64,000 nucleotides of DNA from Methylobacter sp. BlB1 (GCF_015476545.1 NZ_JADMKV010000015.1:1-64000), one strand, 5' to 3'; counted from the stretch's first letter, positions 9,669 to 20,016 are shown. Made by a program: numbers and translations. The notes: a model not told the origin generated them from the letters alone.

Positions 9669-11105
9669 ATGGGTTTAAAAATAATACCAACGATACTATG
9701 TGGCGGTGCAGGATCACGTCTTTGGCCTGTTTCCCGTGAGTCGCATCCCAAACCCTTCATTCGTCTGGCCGATGGGCAAAGTCTTCTACAGAAGGCTTGG
9801 CTGCGCGGAGCAGCGTTGCCGGGAGTGGCCGAAGTGCTTACGGTTACCAATCGCGATCTTTTCTTCAAAACCGAGGACGAGTATCGCCAAGTGGCCGGCA
9901 GCACTTATAAACATCTTGGCAATAGCTTCATCCTGGAGCCCTTTGGCCGCAATACGGCTCCGGCTATCGCCGCAGCTGCGCTGCAAGTAGCGAAAACCCA
10001 TGGGCAAGACGCTCTTTTGCTGGTGTTGGCCGCCGACCATCTGATTGTTGATCAGCCGGCTTTTGCCGAGGCCGTGGCGCAGGCCAAGCAGCTTGCGCAG
10101 CAGAGCAAGCTTGTCACTTTCGGCATTCGGCCCGAAGCACCTGAAACCGGCTACGGTTATATTGAAGCCGAAGGCAATGCCGTCCTGCGTTTTGTAGAGA
10201 AACCCAGCCTCGATAAAGCCAGGGAATATGTCGAATCAGGTCGCTATTTCTGGAATTCCGGTATGTTCTGCTTTGCCGCCGGTACGCTGATACGTGAAAT
10301 GGAACAACATTGCCCGGCGATATTGTCCGCTGTCCGCGCCTGCATGGAGCAATCCCGCAGGGCCGAAGGCAAAGGCTTTACGCAGGTCGAGCTCAATCCG
10401 GAAGCCTTTGATCCGGTGCCCGACGATTCCATCGATTATGCCGTGATGGAAAAATCCGGCAATGTCGCGGTCGTGCCCTGCAGCATCGGCTGGAGCGACA
10501 TCGGTTCCTGGAGCGCATTGGGCGATCTGTCCGAGCCCGATGCGCGAGGCAACCGCATTGAAGGCGAAGCGCTGCTGCATGATGTGAGCAACTGCTATAT
10601 CAAAAGCAACGGGCGCATTATCGGCGCCGTGGGCGTCAACAACCTGATCGTTATCGATACGCCGGACGCGCTGTTGGTTGCGGACCGCGATCGTGCCCAG
10701 GATGTCAAACATCTTTATGCCAGCCTTAAAACCCAGGGCCACGAAGCCCATAGACTTCACAGGACCGTATATCGTCCCTGGGGAACTTACACCGTTCTGG
10801 AAGAAGGGCCGCGCTTCAAGATCAAGCGCATCGAAGTCAAGCCGGGCGCCAGTCTCAGCTTGCAATTGCATCACCACCGCAGCGAACACTGGATTGTGGT
10901 CAGCGGCATGGCGAAAGTGGTCAATAGTGATCAAGAGCTATTGGTCAATACTAACGAGTCTATATGTGTTCCAGCCGGCCACAAACACCGCCTGGAAAAT
11001 CCGGGAGTAGTCAATCTGATCATGATTGAAGTGCAGAGCGGTGAATATCTGGGCGAGGACGATATCGTCCGTTTCGATGATAAATATGGTCGGGTTGCAT
11101 CATGA
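9669..11105 (+). CDS. manC: Mannose-1-phosphate guanylyltransferase / mannose-6-phosphate isomerase
   Basis: Bifunctional enzyme making GDP-mannose from mannose-1-phosphate and GTP, with a C-terminal cupin that isomerises fructose-6-phosphate to mannose-6-phosphate. The 478-residue length fits ManC/CpsB/AlgA. The pyrophosphorylase motif [11 protein letters not shown] lies at about 10-20 and the FVEKP motif near 175. The type II phosphomannose isomerase domain is recognised by [12 protein letters not shown] (about 367-378) and the LHHHRSEHW metal-binding cupin segment. Its end overlaps manB by four bases. First gene of a GDP-mannose/ABC-export operon. Confidence 0.95.
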   Translation: MGLKIIPTILCGGAGSRLWPVSRESHPKPFIRLADGQSLLQKAWLRGAALPGVAEVLTVTNRDLFFKTEDEYRQVAGSTYKHLGNSFILEPFGRNTAPAIAAAALQVAKTHGQDALLLVLAADHLIVDQPAFAEAVAQAKQLAQQSKLVTFGIRPEAPETGYGYIEAEGNAVLRFVEKPSLDKAREYVESGRYFWNSGMFCFAAGTLIREMEQHCPAILSAVRACMEQSRRAEGKGFTQVELNPEAFDPVPDDSIDYAVMEKSGNVAVVPCSIGWSDIGSWSALGDLSEPDARGNRIEGEALLHDVSNCYIKSNGRIIGAVGVNNLIVIDTPDALLVADRDRAQDVKHLYASLKTQGHEAHRLHRTVYRPWGTYTVLEEGPRFKIKRIEVKPGASLSLQLHHHRSEHWIVVSGMAKVVNSDQELLVNTNESICVPAGHKHRLENPGVVNLIMIEVQSGEYLGEDDIVRFDDKYGRVAS

Positions 11106-12469
11106 AGTTACCTTGTTTTAAAGCCTACGACATTCGCGGGCGTTTGGGCGAAGAGCTCAATGAAGAAATTGCCTACCGCATTGGCCGCGCCTATGCGCAA
11201 CATCTAGGCGCCAAGCGGGTTGCTGTCGGAGGCGACATCCGCCTCACCAGCGAGCCTCTCAAGCAGGCTTTGGCCAATGGCTTGATGGATGGCGGCGCCG
11301 ATGTGATCGATATCGGCATGACCGGCACCGAAGAAGTGTACTTTGCCGCGTTCCATCTGGATGTTGACGGCGGCATCGAAGTGACCGCCAGCCATAACCC
11401 CATGGATTATAACGGCATGAAGCTGGTGCGCCGCGATGCTCAGCCTATCAGCGGCGATACGGGGCTGAAGGCTATTCAGGCGCTGGCCGAAGCTAATCAG
11501 TTCGAACCGGCAGCTACACGAGGCATGCTGACCCGACAATCCATTCTCGCTCCCTATGTAGAGCATTTGCTGACCTATATCGATACCGCCGCATTGAAAC
11601 CGCTTAAATTGGTCGTCAATGCCGGCAATGGCGCGGCCGGCCATGTTATTGACGCGATAGAGGCGGTATTCAAGCAGCAAGGCGTGCCGGTCACGTTCAT
11701 CAAAGTCAATCATCAGCCCGACGGCACTTTTCCGAACGGCATTCCCAATCCCTTGCTGCCGGAAAACCGCGCCGCGACGGCGCAGGCTGTCAAAGCCCAT
11801 CAAGCCGATATGGGCATTGCCTGGGACGGTGATTTCGACCGCTGCTTCTTGTTCGATGAAAACGGCGAATTTATTGAAGGCTATTACATCGTCGGAATGT
11901 TGGCGGCCGCTTTTCTGGCTAAGCACCCCGGCGAAAAAATCATCCATGACCCGCGCCTGACCTGGAATACGATTGACGTTGTGACGTGCGCAGATGGCAT
12001 TCCCGTCCAGTCCAAAACGGGGCATGCCTTTATTAAAGAACGCATGCGCGCTGAAAATGCCATTTATGGCGGTGAAATGAGCGCTCATCACTATTTCCGT
12101 GATTTTGCCTACTGCGACAGCGGTATGATACCCTGGCTGCTGGTAGCCGAATTGATCTGTCATAGCGGCAAACCTTTATCGCAACTGGTGGGTGAACGGA
12201 TTCAGGCCTATCCGTGCAGTGGCGAAATCAATTACACAGTTGCCAATGCCAATGCGGCGTTGCAGGCAGTACGCGATCACTATGCTGATGCGCGTGCGCT
12301 GGTAGACACGACTGACGGGCTCAGTCTGGAATTTGCCGATTGGCGACTTAATTTGCGCAGTTCAAACACTGAACCGCTGCTGCGCTTGAATATTGAAACC
12401 CGATCCAATCCATCAGCCGTACAGGAACGGCTTGCTGAAGTTGAATCACTTATCCGGAAAAACGCTTGA
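11102..12469 (+). CDS. manB: Phosphomannomutase
   Basis: Interconverts mannose-6-phosphate and mannose-1-phosphate, supplying ManC. The 455-residue alpha-D-phosphohexomutase has the phosphoserine loop TASHNP (95-100, Ser97), the metal-binding DGDFDR (about 241-246) and the C-terminal phosphate-binding RSSNTEP. This matches ManB/CpsG rather than GlmM. It overlaps manC by four bases, and its TGA overlaps the following ATG. Confidence 0.93.
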   Translation: MKLPCFKAYDIRGRLGEELNEEIAYRIGRAYAQHLGAKRVAVGGDIRLTSEPLKQALANGLMDGGADVIDIGMTGTEEVYFAAFHLDVDGGIEVTASHNPMDYNGMKLVRRDAQPISGDTGLKAIQALAEANQFEPAATRGMLTRQSILAPYVEHLLTYIDTAALKPLKLVVNAGNGAAGHVIDAIEAVFKQQGVPVTFIKVNHQPDGTFPNGIPNPLLPENRAATAQAVKAHQADMGIAWDGDFDRCFLFDENGEFIEGYYIVGMLAAAFLAKHPGEKIIHDPRLTWNTIDVVTCADGIPVQSKTGHAFIKERMRAENAIYGGEMSAHHYFRDFAYCDSGMIPWLLVAELICHSGKPLSQLVGERIQAYPCSGEINYTVANANAALQAVRDHYADARALVDTTDGLSLEFADWRLNLRSSNTEPLLRLNIETRSNPSAVQERLAEVESLIRKNA

Positions 12470-13263
12470 TGTTCGGAATGCTGTCTGCCGCTTGGCGTTA
12501 TCGCTTTTTTATTTTTTCATCCATTAAAACCGAATTACAGACTAAATTCATACGCAGTAAATTGGGCGGCCTTTGGATGATTCTGCACCCGCTTTCGCAG
12601 GTGCTTATTTTTGCCTTTGTGTTGTCGGCCGTGTTGTCGGCCAAGCTGCCCGGCATCGATAACCAATATGCCTATGCCATCTATCTGATGTCGGGCACTT
12701 TGGGCTGGTCTTTGTTTGCTGAAATCGTTAACCGCTGTCTGACGCTGTTTATCGATAACGGCAATCTCCTCAAAAAGTTGGTATTTCCGAAGATTGCCTT
12801 GCCGCTTATCGTTACCGGCAGTGCTTTGGTCAACAATACTTTACTCTTTGTCGCCATTTTAGCGATTTTCGGTGCGCTGGGGCACATACCCGGCGTAGAG
12901 GTTTTCTGGCTGCCTGTGCTCATGGTAGTCAATATCGCACTGGCGCTCGGGCTGGGGCTGGCCTTGGGCGTGCTCAACGTCTTTATGCGCGATATCGGAC
13001 AGATCGTGCCCGTCATTATGCAATTTCTGTTCTGGTTCACCCCTATTGTTTACATGGCAAATATTATCCCGGAAGAATACCGGAACTGGCTTGAGTTTAA
13101 TCCGCTGATCCCCATCATCACGGGCTATCAGAACATACTTTTATATAACCATGCGCCCGATTGGGCCGGTTTAGGCGTAATTGCTCTTATTGCTGCGGGG
13201 CTGCTCGCTTTTGCCCTGCTTTTGTTTCGTAAAGCGAGCCCTGAAATGGTGGACCAACTATGA
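12469..13263 (+). CDS. wzm: Polysaccharide ABC transporter permease (Wzm type)
   Basis: About 264 residues with six predicted membrane spans of the ABC-2 family, beginning with the amphipathic RYRFFIFSSIKTELQTKFIRS segment typical of O-antigen exporters. With the ATPase immediately downstream it should move an undecaprenyl-linked glycan across the inner membrane. I chose the ATG at 12469, whose A is the last base of the manB stop; a TTG three bases earlier is the alternative. It overlaps the ATPase gene by four bases. Confidence 0.9.
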   Translation: MFGMLSAAWRYRFFIFSSIKTELQTKFIRSKLGGLWMILHPLSQVLIFAFVLSAVLSAKLPGIDNQYAYAIYLMSGTLGWSLFAEIVNRCLTLFIDNGNLLKKLVFPKIALPLIVTGSALVNNTLLFVAILAIFGALGHIPGVEVFWLPVLMVVNIALALGLGLALGVLNVFMRDIGQIVPVIMQFLFWFTPIVYMANIIPEEYRNWLEFNPLIPIITGYQNILLYNHAPDWAGLGVIALIAAGLLAFALLLFRKASPEMVDQL

Positions 13264-14510
13264 GCGGTGAACTGCACGTACAAAATCTGGGGAAGTCCTA
13301 CCGCCAGTGGGGCAGCGAATGGCGGCGGATGGCTTCGTGGTTTTTTCCATTCATCGCGCCACGCGAAGAGCACTGGGTTCTCAAAGATGTGAGTTTTTCC
13401 ATCGATCCCGGCGAAGCCGTAGGCGTCGTCGGTCAGAATGGCGCCGGCAAAAGTACCCTGCTGAAACTCATTACCGGCACCACCAGCCCCACGCAAGGCC
13501 AAGTCCAGCTGCGTGGGCGCGTGGCAGCAATCCTGGAATTGGGCATGGGCTTCAGCCCCGACCTGACGGGGCGGCAGAACGCCTATCACTCCGCCGGGCT
13601 TATGGGATACAGCCAGGCAGAAATCGAACGTGCAATGCCTGAAATCAAGGCATTTGCCGAAGTAGGCGAATATTTTGACCAGCCTGTGCGCACTTATTCC
13701 AGTGGCATGCAAATGCGCGTGGCGTTCAGTGTGGCGACGGCTTTTAAACCTGATCTGCTTATTGTGGATGAGGCGCTGTCAGTGGGCGATAGCTATTTTC
13801 AACATAAAAGTTTTGACCGCATGCGTCAATTCAAGGAAGAGGGCGTTTCCATCATGCTCGTCACCCACAGCATGGGGGATATCCGCAGCTTGTGCGATCG
13901 TGCCATTCTGCTGGATAAAGGGCGTGTGCTCAAAGACGGTCAGCCTGACGAAGTTGTTGATTATTACAACGCGCTTATCGCCGAAAAAGAAAACGCCAAT
14001 CTGAATGTCGAGCAGCGCCGTGAAAAAAATGGCTGGCTGCTGACCAAAAGCGGTACGGGCGAGGCACGTGTTAAAAAGCTTCAGTTGCTGGATGCCGTTT
14101 CGGGTGACGAGTTAGCCGCTGCCCAAGTCGGGCAAGCCGTGGAACTGCGGTTAGAAGCATCCATTCGTATGGATATACCCAATCTGGTGCTCGGTTATAT
14201 GATTCGCGATAAACAAGGCCATGTAATATGGGGCACCAATACATGGCACACGCGCCAAATACAACAGGATGTCAAATCTGGCGAGACAATTGTCTTCAGA
14301 TTGCCTTTTACTTGCACCTTAGGGCCGGGTTCTTACTCTGTATCTCCGGCATTGGTCAGCTCTGATACACATCTAACCGACAACTATGAATGGGTGGATA
14401 ACCTTCTTGTGTTTGATGTAATCAATGTCAATCAAGAGTATTTCATCGGTAGTAACTGGCTTGATGCTCAGTTTTCCATCTCTCGCCAGCAAGAGGAATA
14501 TGCTCAATGA
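13260..14510 (+). CDS. wzt: Polysaccharide ABC transporter ATPase with C-terminal glycan-binding domain (Wzt type)
   Basis: 416 residues. The ABC domain has Walker A GQNGAGKST (58-66), signature YSSGMQMR (146-153) and Walker B LLIVDEA (166-172). About 160 further residues after the ABC domain (roughly 255-410) correspond to the Wzt C-terminal domain, a beta sandwich which in O8/O9a-type systems binds the capped non-reducing end of the finished glycan. Its presence predicts that the exported polymer carries a recognisable terminal modification, and the next gene encodes a methyltransferase. It overlaps both neighbours by four bases. Confidence 0.93.
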   Translation: MSGELHVQNLGKSYRQWGSEWRRMASWFFPFIAPREEHWVLKDVSFSIDPGEAVGVVGQNGAGKSTLLKLITGTTSPTQGQVQLRGRVAAILELGMGFSPDLTGRQNAYHSAGLMGYSQAEIERAMPEIKAFAEVGEYFDQPVRTYSSGMQMRVAFSVATAFKPDLLIVDEALSVGDSYFQHKSFDRMRQFKEEGVSIMLVTHSMGDIRSLCDRAILLDKGRVLKDGQPDEVVDYYNALIAEKENANLNVEQRREKNGWLLTKSGTGEARVKKLQLLDAVSGDELAAAQVGQAVELRLEASIRMDIPNLVLGYMIRDKQGHVIWGTNTWHTRQIQQDVKSGETIVFRLPFTCTLGPGSYSVSPALVSSDTHLTDNYEWVDNLLVFDVINVNQEYFIGSNWLDAQFSISRQQEEYAQ

Positions 14511-16096
14511 GTTTTGTCTCATATGCCCAAAATTTTGAAGACGTGATGCTTTGGCGTGCGCTCAAACACGTGCAAAATGGTGTTTATATTGATGTGGGAG
14601 CACAGCATCCCGTGATTGATTCTGTCAGCAAAGCCTTTTATGAGCATGGTTGGCGCGGTATTCACATTGAACCTGTTCCCACCTATGCCGAGCTTTTGCG
14701 AAAAGACAGGCCTGACGAAACGGTGTTGCAAGTGGCACTGGCAGATGCCGAAGGTGTGCTTGAGCTTAATGTCATACCCGATACGGGCCTAAGCACCGCC
14801 GTGGATGTATATGCACAACGCCATCAGGTTGAGCGGGGGTACGAGTTACAACAGATCCAAGTGCCGGTAATGACGTTGAAAGTAGCAACGAAGTCGGTGG
14901 TAGGTAAGGATGTTCATTGGTTGAAAATCGATGTTGAAGGGCTTGAAGAAAAAGTACTCAAAGGCTGGGACAGCAAAACTTTGCGACCTTGGATAATGGT
15001 TGTTGAAGCAACCATTCCCAATTCACCAGAGACTGACTATGCAAGTTGGGAGCCTATTCTAACAGCAGCCGACTATCAGTTTGTTTACTTTGACGGGCTC
15101 AACCGTTTTTATGTAGCTAAAGAACATGTCGAGCTCATCGAAGCGTTTTCTTGCCCACCCAATATATTCGATGATATTGAACTTACTGGAAATTCAATAC
15201 TGTGTCATGGTTTGACGGTATCACATCAGACAAGGGAAAAAGAATTAACTGCACAAGCCGATGCAGCTAACGAATACAATACTAAGCTGCAAGCCCATAT
15301 CCAATGGCAACAAAACCAGTGTGATGCAGCCAACGAATATAATATTCAATTGCAAACTCATGCCCAATGGCTTCAAAACGAATGGAATGCTGCCAAACAA
15401 CGAATTGAAGATCTTAGCAGGAACACGGGGCAATTAGCAGCAGAGCTCAATACTATTAGGGAACACAATGCGCATGCTGAATGGCTTCAACAAACTGAGC
15501 AGGCAAAAGCTGCAAATCTTGCTGCTGAACTTAATGCCGCCAATGAACACAATACTCAACTACAAGCTCGTGCCCAATGGCTACAAAATGAATTAGATGC
15601 GGCTAATTCCAAAATCAGTGAGCTTAACCAATTATCTCATCACTGGTGGGTTATAGCTGATCGGCTTAGCCAGGAACAGAAAAGCATTTATGCCAGCACA
15701 TTCTGGCGCATCACTTGGCCATTGCGCAAAATAATGCAAATCGCCAAGTGGTCACTGACTTTGCCTGTACGTACGATGAAATGGTTCATCCGTTTACCTA
15801 AGCGTTTGGGTAAACCACTGATGGTATGGGCCATGCGCAGGATCCTCAATAATTCTGATATGAAAAACCATGTGCTAGATACACTTGCCAAATATCCCTT
15901 GATCAAACAACATCTGCGATTATTCGCCATAAGAGCAGGTTTGATAAATGATGAGACTGCTTCTGACGAACAAATTAATATTGAGGTTGTATATTCACTA
16001 GACATGGAAGAAGAATTAATAAATAACCTCTCGCCTAGCGCGGCTCGCATTTATGCTGAACTCCTCAAAAGATCTATTGACGCGAGGAAAAACTGA
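14507..16096 (+). CDS. FkbM-family methyltransferase with long coiled coil; candidate chain terminator/ruler
   Basis: 529 residues. The first ~215 are an FkbM-type SAM methyltransferase (YIDVGAQHP near 27, HIEPVP near 52, LKIDVEGLEEKVLKGW near 144-159). Residues about 245-385 form a heptad-rich coiled coil with a 21-residue repeat whose core resembles AANEYNTQLQAHAQWLQNE. A basic, partly amphipathic segment follows (about 395-445), then a helical tail. It sits between Wzt with its glycan-binding domain and a multidomain glycosyltransferase, the position WbdD holds in E. coli O8/O9a. Methylation of the chain end, with the coiled coil setting length, is my inference. No kinase domain is visible. 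Confidence 0.8.
   Translation: MSFVSYAQNFEDVMLWRALKHVQNGVYIDVGAQHPVIDSVSKAFYEHGWRGIHIEPVPTYAELLRKDRPDETVLQVALADAEGVLELNVIPDTGLSTAVDVYAQRHQVERGYELQQIQVPVMTLKVATKSVVGKDVHWLKIDVEGLEEKVLKGWDSKTLRPWIMVVEATIPNSPETDYASWEPILTAADYQFVYFDGLNRFYVAKEHVELIEAFSCPPNIFDDIELTGNSILCHGLTVSHQTREKELTAQADAANEYNTKLQAHIQWQQNQCDAANEYNIQLQTHAQWLQNEWNAAKQRIEDLSRNTGQLAAELNTIREHNAHAEWLQQTEQAKAANLAAELNAANEHNTQLQARAQWLQNELDAANSKISELNQLSHHWWVIADRLSQEQKSIYASTFWRITWPLRKIMQIAKWSLTLPVRTMKWFIRLPKRLGKPLMVWAMRRILNNSDMKNHVLDTLAKYPLIKQHLRLFAIRAGLINDETASDEQINIEVVYSLDMEEELINNLSPSAARIYAELLKRSIDARKN
15260..15616 (+). repeat. 63-bp degenerate in-frame repeats encoding the coiled coil
   Basis: Related units begin at 15260, 15323, 15386, 15533 and 15596. 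Successive intervals are 63, 63, 147 and 63 bases, i.e. 21, 21, 49 and 21 codons, all whole numbers of heptads. The best-conserved copies read DAANEY-N-LQ-H-QW-QN. The tract could grow or shrink by recombination without breaking the coiled coil. Confidence 0.8.
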
Positions 16097-19000
16097 TGCG
16101 CATCGCAATTGATATGCAAGGTGCTCAAGGAAACAATCAACGGCGTGGTATTGGACGTTATACTCTCTCTCTGGTTCAGGCTATAGTCCGTAATCGTGGT
16201 AGTCATGAAATATTTCTCGCACTTAATGGGTTGTTTCCTGAAAGTATTGAACAGATACGGGCCGCATTTGATGGATTACTGCCGCAAAAGAATATTCGCG
16301 TCTGGCAAGTGCCAGGCCCAGTGCGCAGTTTGGGTAGCGGAAATGATTGGCGCCGCCGCACTGGCGAGCTGGTACGTGAGGCTTTTTTAACCAGTCTCAA
16401 ACCGGATCTTGTCCTGATCAGCAGTCTGTTCGAAGGTCCGGCCGATGATACAGTGACCAGCATCGGTACGTTGAGTAGTTCGATACCAACGGCAGTTATC
16501 CTGTATGACTTGATTCCACTGATTCAGCGCCAGCCTTATCTGGAAAATCCGGTAGTTGAGGCTTGGTACGAGAATAAGCTTGGCCATCTGCGTCGCGCCA
16601 ACTTGCTGCTTGCCATTTCAGAATCATCTCGGAAAGAGAGCCTCCATTACCTTGGCTTTCCGGCTGAAGCATGCATCAATATTTCAGCGGCTGCCGACTC
16701 GCAATTTCAATCGCAACAAGTCGACTATAAGCGAGAGCAGGAAGTTCGCCAGCGTTACGGATTACATCGATCGTTTGTTATGTATACCGGAGGTATTGAT
16801 CATCGCAAGAATGTTAAGGAGTTGATTCGAGCTTACGCTAAATTATCTAAGCCATTGCGTGCTAGCCACCAACTAGCGATTGTTTGCGCCAATCTGATGC
16901 CCAATAGTCGAGCTGAACTGGAAAAGATAGCTAAAGAGCAGGGACTGAAGAATGATGAGCTGGTGCTGACTGGATTTGTATCCGAAGAAGATTTGCTGAC
17001 ACTCTATAACCTCTGCAGAGCCTTCGTATTTCCTTCATGGCATGAAGGATTTGGCTTGCCTGCGTTGGAAGCTATGTCCTGTGGACGGGCAGTGATCGGT
17101 GCCAATACTTCCAGCCTTCCGGAAGTGATTGGCCGGGATGATGCACTGTTTGACCCAATGAGCGATACGGCGATTGCTGACAAACTCACGAAAGTATTGA
17201 CTGATGACGACTTCCGGGCAGAGCTGGAGCAGCACGGCCTGGAGCAGGCCAAGCGATTTTCCTGGGATATCAGCGCCCAACGGGCAATTGCTGCATTTGA
17301 GGCACTACATGCTAGAAACATCAGTCAAGCATTGACTGATGTTACATTCGCTCGCCGACCCAAGCTGGCATATGTCTCGCCATTGCCGCCAGTGCGCAGC
17401 GGGATTAGTGACTACAGTGCCGAGCTTTTACCCGAGTTATCACGTTACTATGATATCGACGTGATCGTGGCACAGGATCTCGTATCTGATCCGTGGATAA
17501 AAGCCAACTGTACATTGCGCAGTGTGGAATGGTTCAAGGATCATGCAGACCTTTACGGTCGGACGCTCTATCATTTTGGCAACAACTATTTCCACCTGCA
17601 TATGTTTAACTTGTTGGAGACGGTGCCAGGTGTCGTTGTTCTGCATGATTTCTTCCTATCTGGTGTAGTAGGCCACATGCATTTCAGTGGTCGTGAGTCT
17701 GGCTCTTGGATTAAGGCTCTTTATCAAAACCATGGTTATCCAGCTTTGCAACAGCATTTTGATTCCTCAAATACTGCGGAAGTACCTTGGCGCTATCCGT
17801 GCAACTTGGATGTGATTCAAAAAGCGCTGGGTATGATGGTACATTCTGAAAATTCTCTACTACTTGCAAAAAATTGGTACGGTGAAGGCGCGGCTGACGA
17901 TTGGGCCGTTGTTCCGTTGTTGCGCGTTCCCGCTTTTGATATTGATAGAGCCGAAGCTCGCCGCTTGCTGAACTTGGGCAATGATGATTTTGTGATCTGT
18001 AGCTTTGGCTTGCTCGGACCTACTAAGCTAAACCATCGCTTGCTCAAGGCATGGTTGGCATCGACTTTGGCGAAAAACTCCAATTGCGTGCTGGTGTTTG
18101 TGGGTGAAAATCATGGTGGTGAATATGGTATGGAACTAATTGCCACAATTCGCCAAAGTGGTCTAGATAACCGTATTCGCATCACCGGTTGGACAGATAC
18201 CACTACTTTCCGTCATTACCTCGAGGCAGCCGATGTGGGAGTGCAATTGCGTACTCTCTCACGTGGCGAAACCTCAGCCACGGTACTGGACTGTATGAAT
18301 TACGGCCTGCCAACCATCGTTAATGCTAATGGTTCTATGGCTGATCTTCCCGATGATGTTGTGTTCAAGTTGCCAGATGAATTTGAAGATGCTGAGTTTG
18401 TTCACGCGTTAGAAAGTTTGTGGAAAAATACGGTCGAACGTAATAGCTTAGGCGCAAGAGCACAAGAGCATATCCGCACTCGGCACGACCCGCGTACCTG
18501 TGCAGCCAAGTATGCTAGAGCCATTGAATCCTTTTATTATCGTTCTGCTACCGATAAACATGCTCTAATTCAAGCTATCACTGGTTTAGATGAAAAACCA
18601 AAGAATGATGTAGAGTTTATAAAGTTGGCTGATTGCATAGCAAAAAACTTATCACCTACGCCATCACAAAAACAACTTTTTGTAGATGTGTCTGAACTAA
18701 TTCAGCGTGATGCCAGAAGTGGCATTCAGCGCGTAGTACGTAGTGTTTTAAGAGAACTGTTACAGAATCCACCAGAAGGTTATCGTGTGGAGCCCGTTTA
18801 TGCTACTTTAGAGCACGGTTACCGTTACGCGCGTCAATTCACATTAAGATTTTTGGAGTGCCCTGATAGCGTTTTATCCGATGGCTTGATCGAATATCAG
18901 AATGGGGATATTTTCTTAGGTCTCGATCTTCAGCCACAAGTTATTCCCGCACAAAGGGCATTCTACCAACAATTGCGCCGAGATGGAGTGTTAGTGCAGT

Positions 19001-19824
19001 TTGTGGTGTATGATCTTTTATGTATTTTATCGCCACAGTTTTTCGGTGAAGGGGCTCTAGAGGGGTATCAACGTTGGCTGGAAGTAGTGGCAGAAAGCGA
19101 TGGTGCAATTTGCATTTCAAAATCGGTGGCAAACGAGCTGTCCGACTGGCTTGAAGCGCATGGGCAAAAAAGATACCGTCCATTTAATATTTCTTGGTTT
19201 CACCTAGGCGCTGATGTAAAAAGTTCTGTTCCCTCAGGCGGTCTGCCTAATAATGCCGATACAGTGTTGAACTCATTGTATAACAAGTCTAATTTTCTGA
19301 TGGTAGGTACTATTGAGCCGCGTAAAGGTCATGCTCAAGTAGTCTCCGCTTTTGAAAAATTGTGGGTTGAGGGTATGGATATTAACTTGGTCATCGTTGG
19401 TAAACAAGGCTGGATGGTAGAAGCTTTAGTAGATAAACTGCGCCATCATGCTGAGTTAGGTAAGCATCTGTTTTGGCTGGAAGGTATCAGTGACGAATAT
19501 CTTGAAAAAATCTACGCAGCCTCGACTTGCTTGATTGCTGCTAGTGAAGGAGAAGGATTTGGGCTGCCCCTCATTGAAGCTGCGCAACATAAATTGCCTA
19601 TTATTGCACGGGATATCCCTGTATTTCGTGAGGTAGCTGGCGATCATGCATTCTACTTCAAAGGCCAGAAGGCTGATTCTATTAAAAAGGCACTTGTTTC
19701 ATGGCTGAGTTTGAATGCCCAAGGCAAATCGTCAAGTGCAGAAGGGATGAAGTGGTTGACTTGGAAAGATAGTGTACAGCAGCTTATGGCCAAGATTTTG
19801 CCTACTTTACAGGTCAAGAATTAA
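16096..19824 (+). CDS. Giant glycosyltransferase with three GT-B (GT4-type) modules
   Basis: 1,242 residues. Module 1 (about 1-415) has the GT4 pattern from MRIAIDMQGAQ to HEGFGLPALEAM (about 315-326). Module 2 (about 420-830) starts near PPVRSGISDYSAELLPEL and has a diverged acceptor-side motif around RGETSATVLDCMNYGLP. Module 3 (about 855-1242) starts near LFVDVSELIQRD and ends with SEGEGFGLPLIEAA (about 1148-1161). A multi-catalytic polymerase building the repeat unit is likely, like WbdA in O9a. It overlaps the FkbM gene by one base (TGATG). Module 2 lacks a clean E-x7-E motif and may be altered or inactive. Confidence 0.88.
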   Translation: MRIAIDMQGAQGNNQRRGIGRYTLSLVQAIVRNRGSHEIFLALNGLFPESIEQIRAAFDGLLPQKNIRVWQVPGPVRSLGSGNDWRRRTGELVREAFLTSLKPDLVLISSLFEGPADDTVTSIGTLSSSIPTAVILYDLIPLIQRQPYLENPVVEAWYENKLGHLRRANLLLAISESSRKESLHYLGFPAEACINISAAADSQFQSQQVDYKREQEVRQRYGLHRSFVMYTGGIDHRKNVKELIRAYAKLSKPLRASHQLAIVCANLMPNSRAELEKIAKEQGLKNDELVLTGFVSEEDLLTLYNLCRAFVFPSWHEGFGLPALEAMSCGRAVIGANTSSLPEVIGRDDALFDPMSDTAIADKLTKVLTDDDFRAELEQHGLEQAKRFSWDISAQRAIAAFEALHARNISQALTDVTFARRPKLAYVSPLPPVRSGISDYSAELLPELSRYYDIDVIVAQDLVSDPWIKANCTLRSVEWFKDHADLYGRTLYHFGNNYFHLHMFNLLETVPGVVVLHDFFLSGVVGHMHFSGRESGSWIKALYQNHGYPALQQHFDSSNTAEVPWRYPCNLDVIQKALGMMVHSENSLLLAKNWYGEGAADDWAVVPLLRVPAFDIDRAEARRLLNLGNDDFVICSFGLLGPTKLNHRLLKAWLASTLAKNSNCVLVFVGENHGGEYGMELIATIRQSGLDNRIRITGWTDTTTFRHYLEAADVGVQLRTLSRGETSATVLDCMNYGLPTIVNANGSMADLPDDVVFKLPDEFEDAEFVHALESLWKNTVERNSLGARAQEHIRTRHDPRTCAAKYARAIESFYYRSATDKHALIQAITGLDEKPKNDVEFIKLADCIAKNLSPTPSQKQLFVDVSELIQRDARSGIQRVVRSVLRELLQNPPEGYRVEPVYATLEHGYRYARQFTLRFLECPDSVLSDGLIEYQNGDIFLGLDLQPQVIPAQRAFYQQLRRDGVLVQFVVYDLLCILSPQFFGEGALEGYQRWLEVVAESDGAICISKSVANELSDWLEAHGQKRYRPFNISWFHLGADVKSSVPSGGLPNNADTVLNSLYNKSNFLMVGTIEPRKGHAQVVSAFEKLWVEGMDINLVIVGKQGWMVEALVDKLRHHAELGKHLFWLEGISDEYLEKIYAASTCLIAASEGEGFGLPLIEAAQHKLPIIARDIPVFREVAGDHAFYFKGQKADSIKKALVSWLSLNAQGKSSSAEGMKWLTWKDSVQQLMAKILPTLQVKN

Positions 19825-20016
19825 ACAAGACTCAAAAATATTATTTATACATCCTAATTATCAACAACGGGACGAAACGGATATCGAAATATTGCACGCG
19901 ATACTCAAACTTGCATCACACAGTGAGCTCGTTTTTACGGATAAAAGTGATTGATTATTAACTCGCTGCGAATGCCAGGAAACATTACTGCACAAAAATC
20001 AAGGAGATTAGGAAAT

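Noticed and set aside
9506-9739. 77-codon frame overlapping the start of manC
   Set aside because: Its end lies in the wrong frame of the conserved manC N terminus; no family similarity.
15260-15616. Direct repeats considered as a CRISPR-like or minisatellite array
   Set aside because: They are degenerate, in frame and encode heptads of a coiled coil; there are no unique spacers.
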